A stretch of 38,864 bases of DNA from Actinomycetes bacterium (GTDB lineage: Bacteria > Actinomycetota > Actinomycetes > Actinomycetales > Cellulomonadaceae): contig JAEYNO010000149.1 of NCBI GenBank assembly GCA_023412515.1, forward strand, positions 1 to 38,864, written 5' to 3'. Positions 24,377 to 31,023 of this stretch are shown here, piece by piece. Position 1 is the first letter of the stretch; every line of letters starts with the position of its first letter. The translations under genes were made by a program, and so were the position numbers. The notes beneath the pieces are model-generated. The model was not told the DNA's origin, searched no databases, and saw only the letters and a list, made by a program, of their open reading frames with translations.

Positions 24377-25834
24377 GTGGCGCCGACACGGATCGACGTC
24401 TTCAAGATCACCGGTGTACCGACCTACACGTTCGTCCGACCATCGGAGTACAACCGGCTGCAGGTCGCTCTCCGGACTCCGGGACGGGGGGTGGTCGTCG
24501 AAGGGCCGTCGGGCATCGGCAAGTCGACCGCAGTGACGCGCGCACTTCAAGACATCGGGATCGACCCAGACGTCACGAAGTTGAGCGCACGTGTTCCTGC
24601 CGACGTCGAGTACATCGAGATGCTCGGCGAGCTGGGTGGGTTCGGCACCGTCGTGATCGACGATTTTCACCGACTAGAAGCAGCGACCCGCGAGAAAATC
24701 GCGGACATACTCAAGGTGGCTGCGGACGCCGAGGATCCCGATCGAAAGCTGATTATCATCGGCATCAACGAGGCCGGCTCGGGCCTGATCGAATACGCAC
24801 CCGACTTAACCAATCGGATTGACGTAATTCGATTCGAGGCGGAGCCGACTGGTAAGATTGAGGAGTTGCTCGCCGCTGGGGAGCAGGCGGCAAATATCGA
24901 CCTCGACGCCCGCGCGCTCATTATTCAGCGAGCCGGCGGGAGTTTCTATATCGCACAACTGCTGTGTCTTGAAGCCTGCGTGCAGGCAGGCGTCTTGGTC
25001 GCCGCCGAGGACCGGGAAACCGTCTCCACCTCCTACGCGGCCGTCCAGCGGCGGGTCGTGGAGCGGCAGCGCGACAGGTTCGGTGGTGCGCTTCGCAGCT
25101 TCGCCCGCGGCACCAAGTTCAGGCCCGGCGGCCGGGCCCCCTACCTGCACATCCTCCGTTGGCTCGCCGAGTCGGACGCCTGGAGCATCTCCATAGCTGA
25201 GGAGATGCGACGGCACCCTAGCGAGAAGGCGAGCGTTGGCGTTGTGCTCGATCGCGGATATCTTGCGGCGCTCGTGGAGCAGCCCGAGATCGCGAAGTTA
25301 ATGCATTTCTCGGACGCAGGAACCCTCTCGGCAGAAGATCCTATGCTGGTGTTTTATCTGCGCGCGGTCAACTGGGGCGAGTTTGTCCGCGAGATCGGCT
25401 TCACGAAAGTCGACTACGACGAGGCGTATGATGTGGCACTCTCGTTCGCTGGCGAGGACCGCGCTTATGCCGAGCACCTCAGGGACGCGCTCGAGGACGC
25501 TGGCCACGCCGTCTTCTATGATCAGACCGAGCAGCACTTGATCCTCGGAGAAGACGTAGAGGGTTACCTTGGTCCGATCTATGCCTCCGGCAGTCGATAT
25601 GTCGTTGCGGTGCTCGGCGAGATGTATGGACATAAGCGCTGGACCCTCTTCGAAGCGGAGAGGTATCGCGACCGAATCGAGCGGGGGCAGGTGATTCCCA
25701 TCTGGTCGAAGAAGGTGCCGCCGACCCCGTTCGACGAGGCGCGGCGGCGGGGGAGTCTGGACTTCGATCCCGACGGTGACCTCCTCGCGCAGGCTCGCGA
25801 GCACGCCGCCACGATCTCGAAGAAGCTCGGGTAG
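24377..25834 (+). CDS. AAA-type ATPase fused to a TIR domain (probable antiphage defence protein)
   Basis: 485 residues. The N-terminal ATPase has Walker A GPSGIGKST (43-51), Walker B TVVIDDF (Asp95-Asp96), a sensor-1 Asn in IIGINEAG (131), an Arg in LTNRIDVIRF (147) and an AAA+ lid-like helical part (IEELLAAGEQAANIDLDARALIIQRAGG). A linker of about 120 residues follows. A TIR domain starts at about 351: DVALSFAGEDRAYAEHLRDA, then FYDQTEQHLILGEDVEGYL, then RYVVAVLGEMY, then KRWTLFEAERYRDR with the putative catalytic Glu at 426 in the W-T-x-x-E context of NAD-cleaving bacterial TIRs. I infer that an infection cue is sensed through the ATPase part and the TIR part then depletes NAD. It is the only intact gene between two tRNA-end repeats. 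Codon use is less GC-biased than in the flanks, which suggests transfer. The start could also be ATG 24368 or 24101. Confidence 0.85.
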   Translation: MAPTRIDVFKITGVPTYTFVRPSEYNRLQVALRTPGRGVVVEGPSGIGKSTAVTRALQDIGIDPDVTKLSARVPADVEYIEMLGELGGFGTVVIDDFHRLEAATREKIADILKVAADAEDPDRKLIIIGINEAGSGLIEYAPDLTNRIDVIRFEAEPTGKIEELLAAGEQAANIDLDARALIIQRAGGSFYIAQLLCLEACVQAGVLVAAEDRETVSTSYAAVQRRVVERQRDRFGGALRSFARGTKFRPGGRAPYLHILRWLAESDAWSISIAEEMRRHPSEKASVGVVLDRGYLAALVEQPEIAKLMHFSDAGTLSAEDPMLVFYLRAVNWGEFVREIGFTKVDYDEAYDVALSFAGEDRAYAEHLRDALEDAGHAVFYDQTEQHLILGEDVEGYLGPIYASGSRYVVAVLGEMYGHKRWTLFEAERYRDRIERGQVIPIWSKKVPPTPFDEARRRGSLDFDPDGDLLAQAREHAATISKKLG

Positions 25835-25950
25835 CGCTGACGGGACGAGGCGGCGGTCCGGAAGGTGCGCGCGCACAGGGCCAATCCGCCGCCGTCTGGG
25901 CTGGGCGACGGGCTCCGCAGCCCAGGCTTGTCTTGAGACCGACGAGTCGC

Positions 25951-25971
25951 GTGGTCAGCGTGTGGTCAGCG
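25951..25971. repeat. 11-bp-phased direct repeat near the right boundary
   Basis: GTGGTCAGCG at 25951-25960 and at 25962-25971, again one helical turn apart, 86 bp before the right tRNA-end copy. It has the same architecture as the repeat at 23921-23939 but a different sequence. Confidence 0.4.
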
Positions 25972-26056
25972 AGCACCCCGGAACGGGGTCACTGCGCGAA
26001 CTAGCCGCATGCATTCTGCAGGTAACAGCGTTGTAATCCACAGACCAAGATGAGTT

Positions 26057-26097
26057 CCTATAGCGGGTGTGGGCAGTTTGAGTCTGCCCAGGCACGC
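26057..26097 (+). repeat. Right copy of the tRNA-Arg 3'-end repeat (attR-like)
   Basis: It reads CCTATAGCGGGTGTGGGCAG and on through the T arm to CCCAGGCACGC, 35 of 41 matching the tRNA. It is not a functional tRNA, since the 5' half is absent and the T loop is altered (TTTGAGT). No integrase gene remains between the two copies. Position 25835-26056 otherwise holds no gene that I see. Confidence 0.7.
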
Positions 26098-26249
26098 GAA
26101 GCACTACCACAGGTCAGGTCGCTCCCCCTCGTGCAGCAGATCGTGTAACCGACCCCCGCTGGGGCTGAGCGGTCTTCCCGTGTACATGCCCGCCCGCAAC
26201 CAGCGCCCGCTGCCGCGACCAACGACGCGTACCTCGCAGCGAGATTCTG

Positions 26250-26447
26250 AGGACGGCTCCGACCGGGCCCGGGCCGCGTCGCAGCGATGGACCGCGCCCA
26301 TGCCGCCGGCCTCCCCGATGACGTCCTGCCGACCATGCTCGCGGTGCGCGAGGCGTTCTGGGGCGTGGCCACGTGGCCAGCCCAACCGAGCTCGGACAGG
26401 TCGTTGCCGACCCCGCGGCACAGATCGTCGACGAAGTGCTGTGGTGA
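26250..26447 (+). pseudogene. Duplicated gene fragment, copy 2
   Basis: From ATG 26287 it reads MDRAHAAGLPDDVLPTMLAV then EAFWGVATWPAQP, parallel to copy 1. It then needs a one-base shift to continue as ELGQVVADPAAQIVDEVLW and a TGA at 26445-26447. The intact ancestor therefore ended here, directly before the SUFU-type gene. The family is unknown. Confidence 0.5.
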
Positions 26448-27034
26448 ACTACGCCCGCTATCCACACGGCGTGCACCCGCATCTACGGCGATCAGGAGCC
26501 GCGGCACGTCGGCTACTTCCCGGGCCGCGCGTTCGGCTCGGTGCTGCAGGGGTGCAGCGCGTACCGCGCGGACGGTCACTGGCACTACGTGACGTACGGG
26601 CTGAGCAACGTGTTCGACGAGGACGAGGGAGACAACCACGGCTTCAGCGGCAACGGGTGCGAGCTGACGTGGCGCATCCGCGACGAGGGCGGGGCGGCGG
26701 ATGCGCCGGGCTGGCCGTTCACGGTGCTGCAGCGGATCGCGAAGTGGGCGATCGACGAGCGCTTCGTCCTCATGGAGGGACGTCAGATCGCTCTGAGTCG
26801 GCCCGTGACCGGGTACCCCGACACGGGCGGCCCCGACACCCCGCAGACCTCTCTGCTCCTGGTGACCGACCCCGAGCTGGGAGAGATCGACACCGTCAAC
26901 GGGCGGGTGGAGTTCGTCCAGCTCGTCGCGGTGGACAACCAGACCCTCGCGGACGTCAGCGAACTGGGGATCGACGCTATGGTCGACCGGCTGCACAGCG
27001 GGACCGGCTCATGGAGAGCGTCATCGGGCGCTGA
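26448..27034 (+). pseudogene. SUFU (suppressor of fused) domain protein, degraded at both ends
   Basis: The frame reads PAIHTACTRIYGDQEPRHVG, then GCSAYRADGHWHYVTYGLSN, then GNGCELTWRIRD, WPFTVLQRIAKWA and NGRVEFVQLVAVDNQTLADV, which is the SUFU family almost from end to end. Bacterial SUFU proteins are common immunity proteins in polymorphic toxin loci. No start codon lies between the in-frame stop at 26445 and the family N-terminus; the first possible start, GTG 26541, would cut about 30 conserved residues. Near 27,000 the frame runs on into the next gene, while a +1 shift gives DRLMESVIGR and a TGA at 27032-27034. It is most likely inactive. No partner toxin is visible. Confidence 0.65.
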
Positions 27035-27130
27035 CTTTCGAATGCTGTCGCGCACCAACACGGTCCGTTGCTTCCCTCCGCGCACTGGATCAGCAGGAGA
27101 GCTGTGCAGCTCAGCTGGCGGCGGTCGGGT

Positions 27131-27161
27131 CCCCGGGGTGCTCCGATGGGGCACCCCGGGG
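27131..27161. terminator. Hairpin terminator between convergent genes
   Basis: CCCCGGGGTGC (27131-27141) and GCACCCCGGGG (27151-27161) form a perfect 11-bp stem with a 9-nt loop, 7 bp past the stop codon of the minus-strand gene. It can act in both directions. Confidence 0.65.
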
Positions 27162-27168
27162 AGGTGCC

Positions 27169-28116
27169 TCAGCAGCCCTCGAGCGCGCCGCCGCCCCTCT
27201 GGGCGACGACGGTGGCCTGACCCGCCGCGATGCTGGTTCCGGCCTCCCACGCGAAAACCGTGACGTCAGATTTTCCAGCGGCGCGTGCGATGGCGCCGGC
27301 GGCTAGGGGAGCGACGTCGTCGAGGATTGGGAGCTTGATCACGCCCGAGGCGTCATTGCCGAGCCCGATCATCGTGTCCATGAACTCTCGAGCGGCGGTG
27401 CACGTGAGGAAGTAGTAGCGGACGCGGTTGTGGGTGCTCTGAGTCAAAGTGCCACCGGCGCGCACGAGATCGACCTCGGGCGTCGTGCCCACCGAGAACA
27501 CCTGAAGGCGCCCTTGGGAGTCGCGCGTCGGGCTGAAGGCGTGGGCGTCGCCCGGGTCGAAGAACTCGACTGGCGCACCGCCAGAACCGATCTGATTGTA
27601 TCGTGCAGGGTTCATGTACACCTGCACGGACAGATTCCAGCACTGCTCGGGGACAGTGATAGTGTCGGTCGTCGCGAAACTCGGTCCAACCGCGCCCATC
27701 GTGGGGGACCAGTTCTTCCACACAGGAACAGTGATGCTCTTCCAGTCGGTGAGATAGGCGATCTGTGGGGCGGGTGGGTAGCAGTTTGCCCGCCAGCGGT
27801 AGAGCGTGGGGATGTCGCCGCTAGCAACTCGCATCGTGACTGGGTCCATCGTGGGCAGGTTGAGGAAATACGCGGTCGCGGTGATCGTGTTGTCTCCCCT
27901 CGGGATCCAGAGTTTACCCCCGCGCTTGCCCTTCCAGAGGCCGTCATAACTGACCGAGTAGAACGATCCAGAGCCGAACCCGACGCTGTCCACCGCAACC
28001 GTGCCGGCCTTGGGGTCAACCGCGTGCGCGACGTCTGCCGGCAGGAGAACTGCTGCGGTCGCGGCCACCGAAGCGAGCACGGACGCGACGATACGTGAGA
28101 TCTTCCGCTTCACCAT
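27169..28116 (-). CDS. Secreted protein of unknown function
   Basis: 315 residues. The start is ATG 28116 or the adjacent GTG 28113, right behind AGGGGGA. A signal peptide covers residues 1-32 (KRKISRIVASVLASVAATAAVLLPADVAHA, with cleavage after AHA). The mature part is beta-rich and Trp/Tyr-rich (LYRWRANCYPP, WKSITVPVWKNWSPT, EQCWNLSVQVYMNPARYNQI) with four Cys, two near the middle and two at the C-terminal half, the last residue being Cys. The C-terminal 60 residues (GVIKLPILDDVAPLAAGAIA) are more hydrophobic. I recognise no family. Third-position GC is clearly lower than in the xylanase next door, so it may be a late arrival. It lies 144 bp downstream of that xylanase on the same strand. 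Confidence 0.75.
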   Translation of the reverse strand: MVKRKISRIVASVLASVAATAAVLLPADVAHAVDPKAGTVAVDSVGFGSGSFYSVSYDGLWKGKRGGKLWIPRGDNTITATAYFLNLPTMDPVTMRVASGDIPTLYRWRANCYPPAPQIAYLTDWKSITVPVWKNWSPTMGAVGPSFATTDTITVPEQCWNLSVQVYMNPARYNQIGSGGAPVEFFDPGDAHAFSPTRDSQGRLQVFSVGTTPEVDLVRAGGTLTQSTHNRVRYYFLTCTAAREFMDTMIGLGNDASGVIKLPILDDVAPLAAGAIARAAGKSDVTVFAWEAGTSIAAGQATVVAQRGGGALEGC

Positions 28117-28260
28117 TCCCCCTGAGTGTTTCTTTGCGTGTGTACACAGTAGCCCTTCGGCTGCAGGTCGACGAGCCCATCCACGGACCGATTTCAGCGC
28201 GAGGTACCGTGCAAAGAACTTGGAAGACCTCGACATGCTCCGCAGGGCAGAAGTTGCGGG

Positions 28261-30645
28261 TCACCCGCAGCTCACCCCCGCGTACCCGGCGTCGTACCCG
28301 CTGAGCCCGGCTCCCCACGCGACGATCCCCGCCCCGGTGACCCGCACGGCCCCGGCGTCGACGCTCGTACCGGGCACGGTCCACGTCTTCTGCACGGTCG
28401 ACCCCGGCCACACCAGCCACCCGCCGACGCCGCGCCACGGCGACGTCGCGGCGACCAGCACGGGCACGCGCTCGGCGTTCCGCACGTGCACGGTCACGCG
28501 CGGCTTGCCGTCGACGCACACCGCCTCGGCGGACACGGCCAGCGCGACCGACCCGCGCGTCCCGGGTGCGCCGAACGGCGTCGCGGGAGCCGACGGCGCC
28601 GACGCCTCCGACGTGCCGGCCGCGTTCGTCGCGGTCACCGTGAACGTGTACGCCGTGCCGTTCGACAGTCCGGTGACCGTGCACCTGGTGGCGTCCGTCG
28701 TGCACGTGGCCCCGCCCGGCTGCGCGGTCACGGTCGAGGACGTGACGCCGCTGCCGCCGTCGTCGGACGGCGCGGTCCACGACACGTCCGCGGCGTCGTT
28801 GCCGGCGGTCGCGGTGACGGCCGTGGGTGCGGACGGCGCGGTGGCCGGCGGCTGCGCGACCTCACCCGGCCACTGCGCCACGGTCTCGGCGGTACCACCG
28901 GCGCCGAGCTTCTCGACGCGCAGCGCGTTGATCGAGAACGCGTTGCCGCCCCCGCCGCCGCGGATGCCGATGTTGCCGATCAGGCCGTCGGCGGGCTGGT
29001 CGCCGTCGAGCGTGATCTCGGTGACCAGGTCGTAGCTGCCCATGTTGACCATGCCGCTGTTGAAGTACGCGGGGATGTGGGTGGACACCTGCCCGGCGGA
29101 GTACTGGTGGTCGTTGATGACCGCGCCGTCGCCCGTGGTGTACCCGCCGTTGGTGTTGTCCCGCAGCCAGCGCACGCGGATCGCCGTCGTGCCCTTCGCG
29201 GTGTAGTTGACCGTCAACCGGTACGTCGTGCCGGCCTCGGGGCGGAACGCGACCTCGCCGTCGTCGGTCGTCGACCACGGCCACACCGCCGCGTCGTCGC
29301 CCAGCACGACGTTCGCGCCGCTCCACGCGTCGCCGAGCGACGTGTCGTACACGTGCACGCCCGGCACGGGCTCGCGGTCGCCGCCACCCGGCAGGTCGAT
29401 GTACTCGTGCGTCGCCAGGAACTCCTCGGGGTACAGGATGCCCAGCAGCGCGAGCTTCGCGTTGCCGTCGTAGTCGTACGGCATGGCGAACTCGCCGCCC
29501 TTCCAGCCCTGCCGCACGTCACGCACGCCCGCGAGCTTCACGGCGTGCACGACCTTCGGGTTGCCGGTCGTGTTGCCCGGCCCCGCGCCGTAGTCCCGGT
29601 AGATCTTGAACAGCTCGGCGTACTTCATGCCCTGGTTGTTCTCGGCCTCGGGCGTCAGCTCGCCCGGCGGCAGCGCGATGTCCATCTCGGTGACGTGCAC
29701 CTCGACGTCCCCCAGCGACGCGAACAGCCGGATGTTCTGCTCGACGGCCGCGACGTCGGTGGCCAGGTTGTAGTGGCCCTGCATGCCGATGACCTCAATG
29801 AGTGGGCGACCGCCCGGCCGCTCGCCCGCGTGCCGCGCGTTGATGTCCTTGACCATCTCGTAGACCACGCGCGCCTTGGCGGGGGAGTCCAGGCCGAAGT
29901 CGTTGTACGTGAGCTTGACGTCCCAGCCGTGCGCGTCGACCACCTCGGCGGCCTTGACGAACGCGAGCTCGACCCAGTCCGCGCCCAGCGCCTGGTACCA
30001 GCCCTCGCCCTTGGCGAGCGAGCCGCGCCAGTCCGCGGGGTTCGCGGTGCCGACGGCCTCGTTGACCACGTCGACGGCCACGAGCCGGTCCCCGAAGTGC
30101 CCCAGCACGTTCTCGACGTGCGCGTCCAGGTTCGCCAACGCGGTGTCGCGGTCGAACGTGCCCGGCTGGTCGAACCGCGCGGGCGGCGCGTCCCACATCC
30201 ACGTCGGGGACTGCGAGTGCCACGCGAGCGTGTGCCCGTACAGCGCCAGGTCGGGGTTGCGGGACGTGTACCGCGCGAACGCCCCCTCGGCCGCGTCGTA
30301 CGTGAACACGCCCTTGTCGCGCTGCGTGCTCTCGGGCTTCATCTCGTTGCCCGGCGTGTACGACGCGTAGTTGTACAGCAGCCCCTCGATCTCGCCCGCC
30401 CCGAAGATCCCCATCGAGAACCGGTCGGCGTGCTGGTCCTTCATGGGCGGGTAGTGCTCGAACGTCTGCCCCGGCTCGGGCAGCGCGGCGGGCTCCGGCG
30501 CGGCGGCCGCGGGGCCGGCGGGCCCGAGCGCACCGACCGCGAGCACCGCGGCCAGCAGCGGTGCGCCGACGCGCGCGGCGGCGCCGCCCGCACGACGACG
30601 GGGGACGAGCGTGCGCAGGGCTGCGGTGACGTCCGGACCCGGCAT
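28261..30645 (-). CDS. Secreted multidomain GH10 endo-beta-1,4-xylanase
   Basis: 794 residues. The signal peptide runs to about residue 49 (Ala-rich). The GH10 catalytic domain covers about 62-412, with the acid/base Glu196 in VDVVNEAVG and the nucleophile Glu320 in VHVTEMDIAL; GNEMKPES, YGHTLAWHSQSP and YNDFGLDSP are standard GH10 blocks. The usual late 'WGxxDxxSW' block is replaced by LAGVRDVRQGW, which is unusual. Residues about 430-590 are a beta-sandwich that looks like a carbohydrate-binding module; about 600-690 are a fibronectin type III domain (PSAPTAVTATAGNDAADVSW). The last 100 residues are a Cys-containing module (VALAVSAEAVCVDGKPRVTV) that I cannot name. It would cut xylan outside the cell. 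The start is ATG 30645 with GGAGG 5 nt upstream. A promoter and a LacI-type operator lie upstream. Confidence 0.93.
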   Translation of the reverse strand: MPGPDVTAALRTLVPRRRAGGAAARVGAPLLAAVLAVGALGPAGPAAAAPEPAALPEPGQTFEHYPPMKDQHADRFSMGIFGAGEIEGLLYNYASYTPGNEMKPESTQRDKGVFTYDAAEGAFARYTSRNPDLALYGHTLAWHSQSPTWMWDAPPARFDQPGTFDRDTALANLDAHVENVLGHFGDRLVAVDVVNEAVGTANPADWRGSLAKGEGWYQALGADWVELAFVKAAEVVDAHGWDVKLTYNDFGLDSPAKARVVYEMVKDINARHAGERPGGRPLIEVIGMQGHYNLATDVAAVEQNIRLFASLGDVEVHVTEMDIALPPGELTPEAENNQGMKYAELFKIYRDYGAGPGNTTGNPKVVHAVKLAGVRDVRQGWKGGEFAMPYDYDGNAKLALLGILYPEEFLATHEYIDLPGGGDREPVPGVHVYDTSLGDAWSGANVVLGDDAAVWPWSTTDDGEVAFRPEAGTTYRLTVNYTAKGTTAIRVRWLRDNTNGGYTTGDGAVINDHQYSAGQVSTHIPAYFNSGMVNMGSYDLVTEITLDGDQPADGLIGNIGIRGGGGGNAFSINALRVEKLGAGGTAETVAQWPGEVAQPPATAPSAPTAVTATAGNDAADVSWTAPSDDGGSGVTSSTVTAQPGGATCTTDATRCTVTGLSNGTAYTFTVTATNAAGTSEASAPSAPATPFGAPGTRGSVALAVSAEAVCVDGKPRVTVHVRNAERVPVLVAATSPWRGVGGWLVWPGSTVQKTWTVPGTSVDAGAVRVTGAGIVAWGAGLSGYDAGYAGVSCG

Positions 30646-30709
30646 GGGTGCCTCCAGGGGCGCTCCCCGGCGCGACGCTGCGCGGGGCTCGGCGGTGGTG
30701 GCGAACGAT

Positions 30710-30723
30710 GGCAAACGTTCTCC
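30710..30723 (-). promoter_or_regulatory. LacI-type operator before the minus-strand xylanase
   Basis: GGCAAACGTTCTCC. Its complement GGAGAACGTTTGCC matches the second site (30844-30857) at 12 of 14 positions. It is a near palindrome centred on AACGTT/CG, typical of LacI-family regulators. It lies just downstream of the predicted transcription start, where binding would block transcription. Confidence 0.55.
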
Positions 30724-30739
30724 ACCCGTGATGCCGTCG

Positions 30740-30770
30740 AACCTAGCCCGCCGCGCGCCGGGGTTGTCAA
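30740..30770 (-). promoter_or_regulatory. Promoter of the minus-strand xylanase
   Basis: On the minus strand, TTGACA (30770-30765), a 19-bp spacer, then TAGGTT (30745-30740). The -35 is a consensus match; the spacing is slightly long. Confidence 0.5.
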
Positions 30771-30798
30771 GAGTCCGCCACGTCCGGTTGGTCGGGTC

Positions 30799-30828
30799 TT
30801 GACGTCCGTTTCCACCGCCGCCTACGTT
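30799..30828 (+). promoter_or_regulatory. Promoter of the plus-strand xylanase
   Basis: TTGACG (30799-30804), an 18-bp spacer, then TACGTT (30823-30828). Confidence 0.5.
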
Positions 30829-30843
30829 GACCCCACGCGGTGT

Positions 30844-30857
30844 GGCGAGCGTTTGCC
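30844..30857 (+). promoter_or_regulatory. LacI-type operator before the plus-strand xylanase
   Basis: GGCGAGCGTTTGCC lies about 10 bp after the predicted transcription start. It pairs with the site at 30710-30723 and is placed in the same way relative to its own promoter. The rest of the leader to 31023 shows no other feature. Confidence 0.55.
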
Positions 30858-31023
30858 GTCGACGACGACGGTGGCGCCGCCCGGGACCCGACGCCGGGTC
30901 CACCCGCGTCGCCGCGGGCGGTCGTCGCCCGCGCGTCGAACCCCTGAGCAGCGCGGACGTGCGGGACGGCGTGGTCCCGCGGCGCGCGCCTGCCCGGGGT
31001 CAGCCCTTGGGGAGGAGCAGTCG

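Noticed and set aside
26541..27263. Full 240-residue SUFU-like frame starting at GTG 26541
   Set aside because: The start removes conserved N-terminal residues, and the 3' extension runs into the convergent secreted-protein gene and its terminator with non-protein-like sequence.
28486..31023. Long plus-strand open frame leading into the second xylanase
   Set aside because: It is antisense to the first xylanase and Arg/Gly/Val-biased. The true start is ATG 31024 with its own ribosome binding site and signal peptide.
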